This document shows, in pieces, positions 1 to 8,521 of a DNA stretch of 64,000 bases (position 1 is its first letter; every line of letters starts with the position of its first letter). The notes beneath the pieces were generated by a model. It was not told where the DNA came from. It made no database searches and was given only the letters and a program-made list of their open reading frames with translations. A program made the position numbers and the translations under genes. The stretch is from Chimaeribacter coloradensis (lineage in GTDB: Bacteria; Pseudomonadota; Gammaproteobacteria; Enterobacterales; Enterobacteriaceae), in assembly GCF_002858715.1 (NCBI RefSeq), contig NZ_PJZH01000002.1:248001-312000 (forward strand), read 5' to 3'.

Positions 1-801
1 GGAGAAGTACTCAACCGGATGTGCTTCGCTCGGCGCAGCCAGTTTGTTGAACTCATCAGTGCTGTTCAGGGTGTTAGGCGCCTGCTTCACTTTTGCCACC
101 CAGTTATCAAACTCTTGCTGGTTTGGCGTAGCGATAGCATTGAACTTCATCCCGGAGAAACCGCGACCGCTGAAGTTGGAGGAGATCCCTTTATAGGTTC
201 CTGCTTCATTAGCGATCAGATGCAGCTGAGTCTGCATACCGGCCATCGCGTAGATTTGTCCGCCCAGTTGGGGAATAAAGAATGAGTTCATTACCGTGTC
301 AGACGTAACCTTGAACTGCACAGGCACGTTTTTCGGGATAGCGATCTCATTGACGGTGGCGATACCTTGTTCCGGATAGATAAACAGCCATTTCCAGTCC
401 AGGGCGACCACTTCAATTGTCAGCGGTTTTTGGTCGCTTTCAATCGGTTTGAAGGGGTCCAAAGAGTGGGTGGTTTTCCAGGTTATCGTTGCCAGGATGG
501 CAATGATAATGATTGGAACGGTCCAGACCACAGCTTCGATCTTGTTGGAGTGGGACCAGTTTGGACTGTACTTAGCGTCTTTGTTGGAAGCGCGATACTT
601 CCAGGCAAAGGCGAAAGCCATAATGATCACTGGAATAACCACGATCAGCATTAAGCCGATTGCAGTCAGAATCAGTGTTCGTTGCTCATGTCCAATTGCT
701 CCCTTGGGATCCATTAATGCCGTATTGCAACCACTAAGCATTACCGTGGAAGCAAATAAAGACAACATCCCAATACTTTTATTGTATTTCTCAAGTCTCA
801 T
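1..801 (-). CDS. cyoA: Cytochrome bo3 ubiquinol oxidase subunit II (CyoA), 3' part cut by window edge
   Basis: Subunit II of the heme-copper quinol oxidase that passes electrons from ubiquinol to oxygen in the inner membrane. Reading leftward from the ATG at 799-801, the protein starts [13 protein letters not shown] and has a lipoprotein signal ending in LSGC. Two membrane segments follow, then a cupredoxin-like periplasmic domain with the [18 protein letters not shown] stretch. About 267 codons are visible and the C-terminus lies outside the window. The rest of the cyo operon would lie off the left edge. A promoter candidate stands at 851-879. Recognised by close similarity to E. coli CyoA. 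Confidence 0.95.
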   Translation of the reverse strand, partial: MRLEKYNKSIGMLSLFASTVMLSGCNTALMDPKGAIGHEQRTLILTAIGLMLIVVIPVIIMAFAFAWKYRASNKDAKYSPNWSHSNKIEAVVWTVPIIIIAILATITWKTTHSLDPFKPIESDQKPLTIEVVALDWKWLFIYPEQGIATVNEIAIPKNVPVQFKVTSDTVMNSFFIPQLGGQIYAMAGMQTQLHLIANEAGTYKGISSNFSGRGFSGMKFNAIATPNQQEFDNWVAKVKQAPNTLNSTDEFNKLAAPSEAHPVEYFS

Positions 802-850
802 CTAACGACCTCAATTACAAGGGCTCTATTGTCGTTTCATGTGTGCGGGC

Positions 851-879
851 ATTTTACGGGAAGGTTGCAACACTGTAAA
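851..879 (-). promoter_or_regulatory. Candidate sigma-70 promoter of cyoA
   Basis: Read on the minus strand, a TTTACA -35 (874-879) and a TAAAAT -10 (851-856) are separated by exactly 17 bases, about 50 bases upstream of the cyoA ATG. Slightly upstream, at about 910-930, is a TGTTAACAT motif that resembles part of an ArcA site. ArcA control of cyo is known in E. coli, but the motif here is short and its assignment is a guess. Confidence 0.5.
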
Positions 880-1132
880 CACGCTTAAGCGAGTGTCAGC
901 AAGGTGTTGACACTTTATGTTAACATAGTCACACCTGTAACAGTAGGTGATGATTTCCTAATGGCAACAACGCGTTGTGACAACTAAGCTGCGGATTTTT
1001 AATCTATTTGCTGAAAAAATAACGGCTAAAGGCCGCGATTATTTCGCCAACCAGAAATGTTTAGAAATTCGAGGTTTAAATTATGTAAACAACTTGTGTA
1101 ATTAAGGTGAAAAATAAAATAAATCTGATACC
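880..1132. other. Intergenic stretch upstream of cyoA
   Basis: The whole gap between cyoA and ampG is about 480 bases. This part is AT-rich and has no open frame with recognisable protein content. Apart from the cyoA promoter candidate on its left and the ampG terminator on its right, I see only possible regulator sites for the aerobic oxidase operon. Confidence 0.5.
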
Positions 1133-1164
1133 GAAAAAAAGCAGAACCCGGAAACACCCGGGTT
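1133..1164 (-). terminator. Rho-independent terminator of ampG
   Basis: On the minus strand the stem AACCCGG/CCGGGTT (1145-1151 with 1158-1164) is followed after CTGC by a run of seven T. It lies about 115 bases past the ampG stop codon. Confidence 0.75.
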
Positions 1165-1278
1165 AATTAGAAAGGCGTAGGGCAGGCGCGTTTTTCGCGG
1201 GCTAGCACAGAAATAGCAACCTGCACGTTTCTTTCTCTGTTATTTGTTCATTTTTTGAACTTGCGACGCCGGGCAAAA

Positions 1279-2760
1279 TTACGTCACTGCCGCAGGCCGT
1301 CGCTGCGCGGCATAATCCAGCCCTGCCCCCCAGAGAATACCACCCAGGCCGAGCGCCATGCCCGCTTCAAATAACCCGGTCAGCAGCGTCCCCATGGCGA
1401 GGCCAGCCAGGGCCGATACCGCCAGCCCGGCCAGCCACAGCAGCAGCACCCCACAGCCCAGGGCAAACAGACGGAAGGCCCAGCGGTATGCCTGCGCAAA
1501 ATGGGTGCGGGGGATGGCATCTTCATGGTGTTGCGCGTACTCCAGCGTGCTGCGGCAGGCGATCAGCAGCAGCAGCCCCGGCACCGCGGCCACAATGGAG
1601 AAGAGGTAGAACAGCGGCCAGCCATGCGCCTCCACAAACCAGCCCGCCACCGGGCCGACATAGACGCGGCCTACCGCTGACAACGCCGAGAGCAGGGCAA
1701 ACTGGGTGGCGGAAAACGACTTGTTGCACAGCGCCATCAGCAGCGCCACAAAGGCTGCGGTGCCCATGCCGCCACACAGGTTTTCAAAGAAAATCGCCAC
1801 CGCCATGCTGAGCAGGTGTTTATCGGTAACGGCCAGCAGCCAGTAACCGGCATTCGACACCGCCTGCAACAGGCCGAAGATCAGCAGGGCACGGAACAGC
1901 GACAGCCGCTGCATCAGCGCGCCGCCATAGAGCGCGCCGACAATGGTCGCTGCCAGCCCCAGGGTTTTATTGATCAGCCCCACATCGCCCGCCTCAAACC
2001 CGACGCCACGGATCAGAAAGGTGGTGCTCAGGCTGCCGGCGAAGGCATCGCCCATCTTGTAGAGCACAATCAGGCAGAGGATCAGCCAGGCATTGTTGCG
2101 GCCGAAGAAATCGCGCAGCGGGGCCATCACCGCCTGTTCCAGCGTGCGCGGCACCCCGGCGTGAGTCTCCGGCTCCGGTGCCCGCAGGGTGGTGACCACG
2201 CCTACCAGCATCAGGGCCGCCATCAGCCAGTAGGTCGCCTGCCAGCCGGCATAGCGGTCGGCCAGCCACAGCGCCAGCCCGCCGGAAACCAGCATCGCCA
2301 GCCGGTAGCCCAGCACCGACACCGCCGCGCCCGCGCCCCGCTGCTCTGCATTGAGCAGATCAGTTTTGTAGGCGTCGAACACGATATCCTGCGAGGCGGA
2401 GAGAAACGCCACCGCCACCGCCAGCGCCGCCAGCCACCAGAGATCCCTGGAGGGCTGCATAAAGCCCATCGCGAAGATCGCCCCAATCAGCAGAAGCTGG
2501 GTCAGCAACAGCCAGCCGCGCCGCCGCCCTAAAAACGGCGGCGTGTAGCGGTCCATCAACGGCGACCAGAAGAACTTAAAGACATACGCCTGGCCGACCA
2601 GCGAAAAGAAGCCGATGGTTTTGAGGTCAACGTTCTCCACCGTCATCCACGCCTGCAGGGTGCCGGAGGTCAGGGCCAGCGGCAGGCCGGAGGCGAAGCC
2701 GAGCAGCAGCATCACGATGCTGTTACGTTGGGTGAAAAGGCTGAGGGTTCGGCTGAGCAT
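1279..2760 (-). CDS. ampG: AmpG, muropeptide permease (MFS)
   Basis: Inner-membrane importer that brings anhydro-muropeptides (GlcNAc-anhMurNAc peptides) from the periplasm into the cytoplasm for cell-wall recycling, and so feeds the AmpR/AmpC induction signal where ampC is present. The 493-residue length matches the family (491 in E. coli). The N-terminus has the typical RNSIVMLLLGFASGLPLALTSG start, followed by many hydrophobic helices and the conserved SASQDIVFDAYKTD stretch. It lies downstream of yajG on the same strand, as in E. coli, where the two genes are thought to be cotranscribed. Confidence 0.95.
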   Translation of the reverse strand: MLSRTLSLFTQRNSIVMLLLGFASGLPLALTSGTLQAWMTVENVDLKTIGFFSLVGQAYVFKFFWSPLMDRYTPPFLGRRRGWLLLTQLLLIGAIFAMGFMQPSRDLWWLAALAVAVAFLSASQDIVFDAYKTDLLNAEQRGAGAAVSVLGYRLAMLVSGGLALWLADRYAGWQATYWLMAALMLVGVVTTLRAPEPETHAGVPRTLEQAVMAPLRDFFGRNNAWLILCLIVLYKMGDAFAGSLSTTFLIRGVGFEAGDVGLINKTLGLAATIVGALYGGALMQRLSLFRALLIFGLLQAVSNAGYWLLAVTDKHLLSMAVAIFFENLCGGMGTAAFVALLMALCNKSFSATQFALLSALSAVGRVYVGPVAGWFVEAHGWPLFYLFSIVAAVPGLLLLIACRSTLEYAQHHEDAIPRTHFAQAYRWAFRLFALGCGVLLLWLAGLAVSALAGLAMGTLLTGLFEAGMALGLGGILWGAGLDYAAQRRPAAVT

Positions 2761-2905
2761 GGCTGGGTTCCGCAGGCTGGCAGATAAAGGAAAGAGAGGG
2801 CGGCATCAGCCGCTGGGGGTAAGGGCAGGCCGCGCAGGCGCGATACGCACCCTGTCCCTTAGAGCAGGCCGGCAGCCCAGGGGGGGGCCACCGGCCTGAC
2901 GCGGA

Positions 2906-3484
2906 TCAGCGGGCGTTCTGTTTGATGAACTCGCTGACGCTGGTGTCCTGTGCCATGTCGGCGATGACGTCACCCAGTACGGTGTTCACCGCATTGGTGA
3001 TCTTGTCATTGGTGGCGGTAAACGCCCCCTGGACGTTATAGGTAGAGCGGTAGTTTTTCACCTGCTTGCTGCCGTTTTTCGCCGTGGCGATGATGGAGAT
3101 GTCCGCCTTGGTGGTGATGTTGTAGCGCAGGTTACCTTCCTGGACATCGGCAAACAGGTTGTTGACCACGATCTGCAGGTCAACCGCGCCGTCGGCACCA
3201 ATCATGTAGCCACGTGCGCTCATCTGCTTCTCCAGCACTTCCTGCAGCAGGAAGCGCAGATCGCGGGAGGGGGTCAGCGTCACCAGCTGGCCGTCACGGT
3301 TGACCTTCGCCAGGGCCTGATCCTGGCGCTGGTCTGCACCGTTGATGCTGACGGTCACGCCCATCAGGGTCGGGTCCTGGGTCGGCAACACCATTTTCGG
3401 CGTGACGTTAAGGGTATTGGTGCTGGTCGCGCAGCCGGCCAGCATCAGGACTGCCAGCAAAGGAAAGATCATTTTTTTAATCAT
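2906..3484 (-). CDS. yajG: YajG family lipoprotein
   Basis: Predicted lipoprotein of unknown function. The open frame extends upstream, but the ATG at 3482-3484 gives MIKKMIFPLLAVLMLAGC, a clean lipoprotein signal with lipobox LAGC, and a length of 192 residues, equal to E. coli YajG. The remainder fits the YajG family, with NVTPKMVLPTQDPTLMGV near the N-terminus and an ending in SEFIKQNAR. It is divergent from bolA and upstream of ampG. Confidence 0.92.
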   Translation of the reverse strand: MIKKMIFPLLAVLMLAGCATSTNTLNVTPKMVLPTQDPTLMGVTVSINGADQRQDQALAKVNRDGQLVTLTPSRDLRFLLQEVLEKQMSARGYMIGADGAVDLQIVVNNLFADVQEGNLRYNITTKADISIIATAKNGSKQVKNYRSTYNVQGAFTATNDKITNAVNTVLGDVIADMAQDTSVSEFIKQNAR

Positions 3485-3813
3485 GGTCACATCTCGTTCG
3501 TTATTAAGGATGGGCAATGCGCACTGGCCGACATCATAACATCGCCGTTCAGTGGGGGAAGATCCCGGCGGACAGTTTTGCACCTCTCCGCGCTTTTTTT
3601 ACGCATTCCGGTGAGTCCGCGCGCCAATTTTTGCCTTTTCAACCGCATAAGTGGTTATGCTGACCCCGGCCGCCCCCCTTGCCGGGGGCGGGCAGGGGCT
3701 TTTTCAGCGTGATCGGTAACAAATTTACACAACCGGAGCGCTAACGGTTTAAAAACGGCTAATATTGAAACAGATAGGGCGCAGCTCTCTGCGGGTATAA
3801 TAAGGAGAACTTA
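3485..3813. other. Divergent yajG/bolA promoter region
   Basis: This gap of 329 bases has no convincing gene. It holds a strong GC stem at about 3672-3689 (CCCCC opposite GGGGG) with no T-run beside it. An AT-rich stretch at about 3740-3775 is the likely bolA promoter. A CGGCTAATA element at about 3755 recalls the gearbox type -10 of E. coli bolA, but I would not assign it firmly. Confidence 0.4.
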
Positions 3814-4128
3814 ATGATTCGCGAGCAAATTGAAGCAAAATTAAGGGCGGCGTTTGAACCTGTTCATCTGGAAGTGGTGGATGAAAGCTATCGCCATAAT
3901 GTGCCGGCCGGGTCTGAGAGCCATTTTAAAGTCATCATGGTCTCAGACCGGTTCGTGGGTGAGCGTTTCCTCACCCGGCACCGGGCCATTTATGGCGTAT
4001 TGTCAGAGGAGCTCTCTGACGGGGTTCATGCCCTGGCGCTCCATACTTATACGCTGAAAGAGTGGGAAGGGTTACAGGACACCGTTCCCGCTTCACCGCC
4101 GTGCCGGGGAGCCGGTACGCTGGCTTAG
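3814..4128 (+). CDS. bolA: BolA family transcriptional regulator / iron-sulfur partner
   Basis: Small regulator (104 residues, E. coli 105) that affects cell shape, envelope genes and biofilm in stationary phase and pairs with monothiol glutaredoxin GrxD. The sequence begins [21 protein letters not shown] and contains the conserved [22 protein letters not shown] segment with the helix-turn-helix-like fold and the conserved histidine used in cluster binding (ALHTYTL). A good ribosome site AAGGAG sits just before the ATG. Followed by its own terminator and then tig. Confidence 0.95.
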   Translation: MIREQIEAKLRAAFEPVHLEVVDESYRHNVPAGSESHFKVIMVSDRFVGERFLTRHRAIYGVLSEELSDGVHALALHTYTLKEWEGLQDTVPASPPCRGAGTLA

Positions 4129-4223
4129 CGGCCGCAGGCGGTTTACCCATTGGTGCCCCGGCTCACACGTTGTGGCTGGAACTTTTCACCGCAAATAGGG
4201 TATTAATAGAGTCGACTCGATAA

Positions 4224-4247
4224 AACGGCCTGCGGGCCGTTTTTGTT
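4224..4247 (+). terminator. Terminator after bolA
   Basis: Stem AACGGCC/GGCCGTT (4224-4230 with 4235-4241), four-base loop, then TTTTGTTT. It lies about 95 bases after the bolA stop. Confidence 0.8.
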
Positions 4248-4464
4248 TCATGACGTTTGCGCGGATAACAGGCCGGTAACGCGGTGACGGGCAAATTGGC
4301 GAGTAAAACGCCGGAAGTGTGAGATTTAGCGCGTGATGGGCGCCGTCCCCTCCTCGACTCGCACGGCTTGCGCCGCTATAATGCTGCGTCTTATTTTCCG
4401 GAATGGTTTCGGGACGCTTCTGAAGACAGGGAATGGGTTCTGTAAAGCGGCCGTCCTGGTTCTT

Positions 4465-4519
4465 AGAAGCCGTTTTCAAAGTAAGCAGTCCCTGGGCTCT
4501 CATTTTGAGAACGGCTTCT
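4465..4519 (+). repeat. Long inverted repeat in the tig upstream region / leader
   Basis: AGAAGCCGTTTTCAAA (4465-4480) pairs with TTTGAGAACGGCTTCT (4504-4519). It is a 16-bp stem with one G-U pair when read as plus-strand RNA, and a loop of 23 bases. The stem ends 39 bases before the tig start codon and is not followed by a T-run, so it is not a standard terminator. The rest of the 4248-4558 gap shows no gene; the tig promoter must lie in it, but I cannot fix its position. Confidence 0.7.
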
Positions 4520-4558
4520 GGAGTTGACCGAGCACTTTGATTTTTTTGAGGTAACAAG

Positions 4559-5860
4559 ATGCAAGTTTCAGTAGAAACCACTCAAGGCCTTGGGCGCCGT
4601 CTCTCTATTACTGTACCGGCTGATGTTATCAATCAGGCAGTAAAAAAAGAGCTGATCAACGCAGCGAAAAACGTCCGTATCGACGGTTTCCGCAAAGGCA
4701 AAGTGCCGATGAACATCGTAGAACAGCGCTATGGCGCCTCTGTCCGCCAGGACGTGCTGGGCGATCTGATGCAGCGCAATTTTGTTGACGCGATCATCAA
4801 AGAGAAGATTAACCCGGCCGGCGCACCGAACTATGTGCCGGGCGAGTATAAAGAAGGTGAAGATTTCACCTTCGCGGTAGAGTTTGAAGTCTACCCGGAA
4901 GTGGAACTGAAAGATCTGGAAGGCATCGAGATCGAGAAGCCGGTTGTTGACGTGAAAGAAACCGACGTTGACGCCATGCTGGAAACCCTGCGCAAGCAAC
5001 AGGCTGAGTGGAAAGAGACCGACGCCGCTGCCCAGGCAGAAGACCGCGTGACCGTTGACTTCAACGGTTCTATCGACGGCGAAGAGTTTGACGGCGGCAA
5101 AGCCTCTGACTTCGTGCTGGCGATGGGCCAGGGCCGTATGATCCCGGGCTTCGAAGAGGGTCTGGTTGGCCACAAAGCGGGCGAAGAGTTCACCATCGAC
5201 GTGAACTTCCCGGAAGACTACCACGCGGAAAACCTGAAAGGGAAAGCTGCACAGTTCGCTATCGTGCTGAAGAAAGTTGAACAGCGTGAACTGCCGGAGC
5301 TGACCGAAGATTTCATCAAACGTTTCGGCGTGGCTGATGGTTCTCTGGAAGGCCTGCGTGCTGAAGTGCGTAAAAACATGGAGCGCGAGCTGAAAGGCGC
5401 CGTGCGTAACCGTGTTAAAACTCAGGCGATCGACGGCCTGGTTAACGCCAACCCGATCGACGTGCCGGCTGCCCTGGTTGACGGCGAAATCGACGTGCTG
5501 CGTCGTCAGGCTGCTCAGCGTTTCGGCGGCAACGAGAAACAGGCGCTGGAACTGCCGCGTGAGCTGTTCGAAGAGCAAGCTAAACGCCGCGTTGTGGTTG
5601 GCCTGCTGCTGGGTGAAGTGATCAGCAAAAACGAACTGAAGGCAGATGAAGATCGTGTGAAAGCACTGATCGAAGAGATGGCCTCCGCGTACGAAGATCC
5701 GCAGGAAGTGATTGAGTTCTACGGCAAGAACAAAGAACTGATGAACAACATGCGTAACGTCGCACTGGAAGAGCAGGCGGTTGAAACCCTGCTGGCCAAA
5801 GCAAAAGTCACTGAAAAAGAGACCTCTTTCACTGACCTGATGAACCAGGCGTCTGCCTGA
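4559..5860 (+). CDS. tig: Trigger factor, ribosome-associated chaperone / prolyl isomerase
   Basis: Cytoplasmic chaperone that docks at the ribosomal exit tunnel and shields nascent chains. The 433 residues (432 in E. coli) show the ribosome-binding N-domain with the signature GFRKGKVP (about residues 44-51). A central FKBP-like PPIase domain follows (about 150-245, with [21 protein letters not shown] and [17 protein letters not shown]-like motifs), then the helical C-domain. The start ATG has GAGGTAACAAG before it. Located upstream of clpPX and lon, the usual protein-quality-control order. Confidence 0.98.
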   Translation: MQVSVETTQGLGRRLSITVPADVINQAVKKELINAAKNVRIDGFRKGKVPMNIVEQRYGASVRQDVLGDLMQRNFVDAIIKEKINPAGAPNYVPGEYKEGEDFTFAVEFEVYPEVELKDLEGIEIEKPVVDVKETDVDAMLETLRKQQAEWKETDAAAQAEDRVTVDFNGSIDGEEFDGGKASDFVLAMGQGRMIPGFEEGLVGHKAGEEFTIDVNFPEDYHAENLKGKAAQFAIVLKKVEQRELPELTEDFIKRFGVADGSLEGLRAEVRKNMERELKGAVRNRVKTQAIDGLVNANPIDVPAALVDGEIDVLRRQAAQRFGGNEKQALELPRELFEEQAKRRVVVGLLLGEVISKNELKADEDRVKALIEEMASAYEDPQEVIEFYGKNKELMNNMRNVALEEQAVETLLAKAKVTEKETSFTDLMNQASA

Positions 5861-5901
5861 GTGAATCGCTGAACCGGGTTCTGCCCGGTTCTCTCTGCCA
5901 G

Positions 5902-5931
5902 GCCCACGGAATCCCGTGGGCTTTCTTTTTT
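5902..5931 (+). terminator. Terminator after tig
   Basis: Stem GCCCACGG/CCGTGGGC (5902-5909 with 5914-5921) followed by TTTCTTTTTT. A second smaller hairpin, AACCGGG with CCCGGTT, stands just before it at about 5872-5890. Confidence 0.88.
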
Positions 5932-6277
5932 GCCCGCAGCCTTGTCACTAAATTTCTCATTCCTTTTGCCCCGATTTACACTATATTCAATATGTTGGTA
6001 TGCCTGCCCGCACAATACGCCGGTTGCCGGCGACCGGGTCAGCTGTGCAGGAAGAGAAAGGGCAGGGGCAGTATGCGGCGGGCAAATTTCATTGGCGTGC
6101 TTGAAAAGCGCAGCCTTAGCCCCCACTGCTTAGGGGTACGGTTTCCATCGATCTGCATGAGGGGACGACCACCGTTTTCGGCAGGGGCGGCCGGGCGCTT
6201 GAGCATGGTCTTCAGCGGCCAACTCAAGTAGAATCGGTTTTAATGGCGCCAAAGTGAATTATTTCTAGGAGACGGTG
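5932..6277 (+). other. tig-clpP intergenic region
   Basis: About 345 bases with only short frames without protein character. The recognisable element is the heat-shock promoter candidate at 6100-6126; a ribosome site TAGGAGA lies just before clpP. Nothing else could be assigned. Confidence 0.5.
6100..6126 (+). promoter_or_regulatory. Sigma-32 (heat-shock) promoter candidate for clpPX
   Basis: CTTGAAA at 6100-6106 and CCCCAC at 6121-6126 are separated by 14 bases, matching the RpoH consensus CTTGAAA-N(13-15)-CCCCAT-like. The start would lie about 140 bases upstream of clpP. clpP is a known sigma-32 gene in E. coli. Confidence 0.75.
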
Positions 6278-6901
6278 ATGTCATACAGTGGCGAACGAGA
6301 TCAATTAGCACCTAACATGGCTCTGGTACCAATGGTGGTAGAGCAGACTTCCCGCGGTGAGCGTTCATACGATATCTACTCCCGCCTGTTGAAGGAGCGC
6401 GTCATCTTCCTGACCGGTCAGGTGGAAGATCACATGGCTAACCTGATTGTGGCGCAGATGCTGTTCCTGGAAGCGGAAAACCCGGAAAAAGACATCTTCC
6501 TGTACATTAACTCCCCGGGTGGCGTTATCACGGCCGGCATGTCAATTTATGACACCATGCAATTCATCAAGCCGGACGTCAGCACCATCTGTATGGGCCA
6601 GGCGTGCTCAATGGGCTCCTTCCTGCTGGCCGCCGGTGCCAAAGGCAAGCGTTTCTGCCTGCCGAACTCGCGGGTGATGATTCACCAGCCGCTGGGCGGT
6701 TTCCAGGGCCAGGCATCAGACATTGAAATCCATGCCAAAGAGATCCTGAAAGTCAAAGCGCGCATGAATGAGCTGATGGCGAAACATACGGGCCAGTCTC
6801 TTGAAGTGATAGAGCGTGACACTGAGCGCGACCGTTTCATGTCTGCAGAACAATCTGTAGAGTATGGCCTGGTCGATTCGGTATTGACCCATCGCGTCTG
6901 A
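6278..6901 (+). CDS. clpP: ClpP, ATP-dependent Clp protease proteolytic subunit
   Basis: Barrel-forming serine peptidase (tetradecamer) that degrades substrates fed by ClpX or ClpA. The 207 residues equal the E. coli protein. Catalytic serine lies in GQACSMGSF, the histidine in MIHQPLGG, and the INSPGG loop is intact. An in-frame GTG sits one codon upstream, but the ATG at 6278 has the better spacing from TAGGAGA and gives [14 protein letters not shown], matching the E. coli start. Forms a unit with clpX 154 bases downstream. Confidence 0.98.
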   Translation: MSYSGERDQLAPNMALVPMVVEQTSRGERSYDIYSRLLKERVIFLTGQVEDHMANLIVAQMLFLEAENPEKDIFLYINSPGGVITAGMSIYDTMQFIKPDVSTICMGQACSMGSFLLAAGAKGKRFCLPNSRVMIHQPLGGFQGQASDIEIHAKEILKVKARMNELMAKHTGQSLEVIERDTERDRFMSAEQSVEYGLVDSVLTHRV

Positions 6902-7055
6902 CGCTAATGAGTACGAACCGATGCGCTATACTGGGTGAAGCTACTGTGTTTTTTCGCAGTTAACGCATCGGCGGCCAGCAGCGGAGAGGTTCGTTAACTG
7001 GTCATGCTTCTGCCGTGTGTTGCGGCAGGACAGATACTAGAGAAGAGGTTTACTG

Positions 7056-8330
7056 ATGACAGATAAGCGCAAAGACGGTTCAGGAAAGCTGCTGTACTGC
7101 TCTTTTTGCGGCAAAAGCCAGCATGAAGTGCGTAAGCTGATTGCCGGGCCGTCAGTGTATATCTGCGATGAATGTGTTGATCTGTGTAACGACATTATTC
7201 GCGAAGAGATTAAAGAAGTTGCGCCCCACCGTGAGCGCAGCGCACTCCCGACCCCGCACGAAATCCGCAACCACCTGGATGACTACGTCATTGGCCAGGA
7301 ACAGGCGAAAAAAGTGCTGGCGGTGGCGGTATACAACCACTACAAACGTCTGCGTAACGGCGATTCCAGCAATGGCATCGAGCTGGGTAAAAGTAACATT
7401 CTGCTGATCGGCCCGACCGGCAGCGGTAAAACCCTGCTGGCTGAGACGCTGGCCCGTTTCCTGGATGTGCCGTTCACCATGGCGGACGCTACCACCCTGA
7501 CCGAAGCCGGTTACGTGGGTGAGGATGTGGAAAACATCATCCAGAAACTGTTGCAGAAGTGCGACTACGACGTGCAGAAAGCACAACGCGGCATTGTCTA
7601 CATCGATGAGATCGACAAGATCTCCCGCAAGTCAGACAACCCGTCCATTACCCGCGACGTCTCCGGTGAAGGTGTGCAGCAGGCGCTGCTGAAACTGATC
7701 GAAGGCACCGTGGCAGCTGTTCCGCCACAGGGCGGGCGCAAACATCCGCAGCAGGAGTTCCTGCAGGTCGATACGTCGAAAATCCTGTTTATCTGTGGCG
7801 GCGCTTTCGCCGGGCTGGATAAGGTGATCGGTCAGCGTATCAATACCGGGACCGGGATTGGCTTCGGTGCGGAAGTGAAGGGTAAATCTGAAAAAGCGAC
7901 AGAAGGCGAGCTGCTGGCCCAGGCTGAACCAGAAGATCTGATCAAGTTTGGTCTGATTCCTGAGTTCATCGGTCGTCTGCCGGTGGTTGCGACCCTGAGC
8001 GAGCTGAGCGAAGACGCGCTGATTCAGATCCTGAAAGAGCCGAAAAACGCCCTGACCAAACAGTACCAGGCGTTGTTCAATCTCGAAGGGGTGGAGCTGG
8101 AGTTCCGCGATGAGGCCCTGAACGCGATTGCCAAGAAAGCGATGGCCCGTAAAACCGGTGCCCGCGGCCTGCGCTCTATCGTTGAAGGCGCACTGCTGGA
8201 CACCATGTATGACCTGCCTTCTATGGACAGCGTTGACAAAGTGGTGATTGATGAGTCGGTAATTGCCGGCCAGTCTGAACCGATGCTGATCTACGGTAAG
8301 CATGAGGCCCAACAGGCTTCCGGCGAGTAA
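7056..8330 (+). CDS. clpX: ClpX, Clp protease ATP-binding subunit
   Basis: AAA+ unfoldase that recognises tagged proteins such as SsrA-tagged chains and threads them into ClpP. It is 424 residues long, identical in length to E. coli. The N-terminal zinc domain has four cysteines (YCSFC and ICDEC), followed by Walker A GPTGSGKT (about residues 119-126), Walker [11 protein letters not shown], and the IGF loop (GIGFGAE) that docks on ClpP. A hairpin CTGCCG/CGGCAG (7010-7028) lies in the clpP-clpX spacer and may adjust expression of the second gene; that is inference. Confidence 0.98.
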   Translation: MTDKRKDGSGKLLYCSFCGKSQHEVRKLIAGPSVYICDECVDLCNDIIREEIKEVAPHRERSALPTPHEIRNHLDDYVIGQEQAKKVLAVAVYNHYKRLRNGDSSNGIELGKSNILLIGPTGSGKTLLAETLARFLDVPFTMADATTLTEAGYVGEDVENIIQKLLQKCDYDVQKAQRGIVYIDEIDKISRKSDNPSITRDVSGEGVQQALLKLIEGTVAAVPPQGGRKHPQQEFLQVDTSKILFICGGAFAGLDKVIGQRINTGTGIGFGAEVKGKSEKATEGELLAQAEPEDLIKFGLIPEFIGRLPVVATLSELSEDALIQILKEPKNALTKQYQALFNLEGVELEFRDEALNAIAKKAMARKTGARGLRSIVEGALLDTMYDLPSMDSVDKVVIDESVIAGQSEPMLIYGKHEAQQASGE

Positions 8331-8359
8331 TTAGCCAAACATTCAGCATGTTAAACATC

Positions 8360-8391
8360 AAATGGGGGAAATCATCCCCCATTTTTTTTTC
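8360..8391 (+). terminator. Terminator after clpX
   Basis: Stem AAATGGGGG/CCCCCATTT (8360-8368 with 8376-8384) running into a T-run of nine in total. It is just 14 bases upstream of the lon promoter. Confidence 0.9.
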
Positions 8392-8404
8392 CTCGCATTC
8401 TTGT

Positions 8405-8433
8405 CGTTGAATGTCAGATATTCATCCCCATAT
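8405..8433 (+). promoter_or_regulatory. Sigma-32 promoter of lon
   Basis: CGTTGAAT (8405-8412) and CCCCATAT (8426-8433) with 13 bases between the last T and the first C. This is the same arrangement as the known E. coli lon heat-shock promoter, including the CCCCATATACT block. The promoter lies inside the longest open frame, so the upstream ATG at 8411 cannot be the lon start. Confidence 0.88.
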
Positions 8434-8521
8434 ACTCAGTATCCTACTTGCTGAAACCCGGGAATCTGGTGTTTCACGAGATTTCTTTAACCTGGCGGAA
8501 GCTAAACTAAGAGAGAGCTCT

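Noticed and set aside
3672-3689. GC stem in the yajG-bolA gap as a terminator
   Set aside because: No T-run directly follows on either strand and both flanking genes diverge from it, so there is nothing to terminate.
4186-4581. 131-codon minus-strand frame across the tig leader
   Set aside because: It runs through a terminator and the tig start and has no recognisable content; the hairpin is a better reading of this DNA.
5930-6231. Short plus-strand frames between tig and clpP
   Set aside because: They overlap the clpP promoter candidate and have no protein-like composition.
8411-8521. N-terminal extension of Lon by 37 codons
   Set aside because: The heat-shock promoter lies at 8405-8433, so the upstream ATG is before or at the transcription start; the length without it equals E. 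coli Lon.
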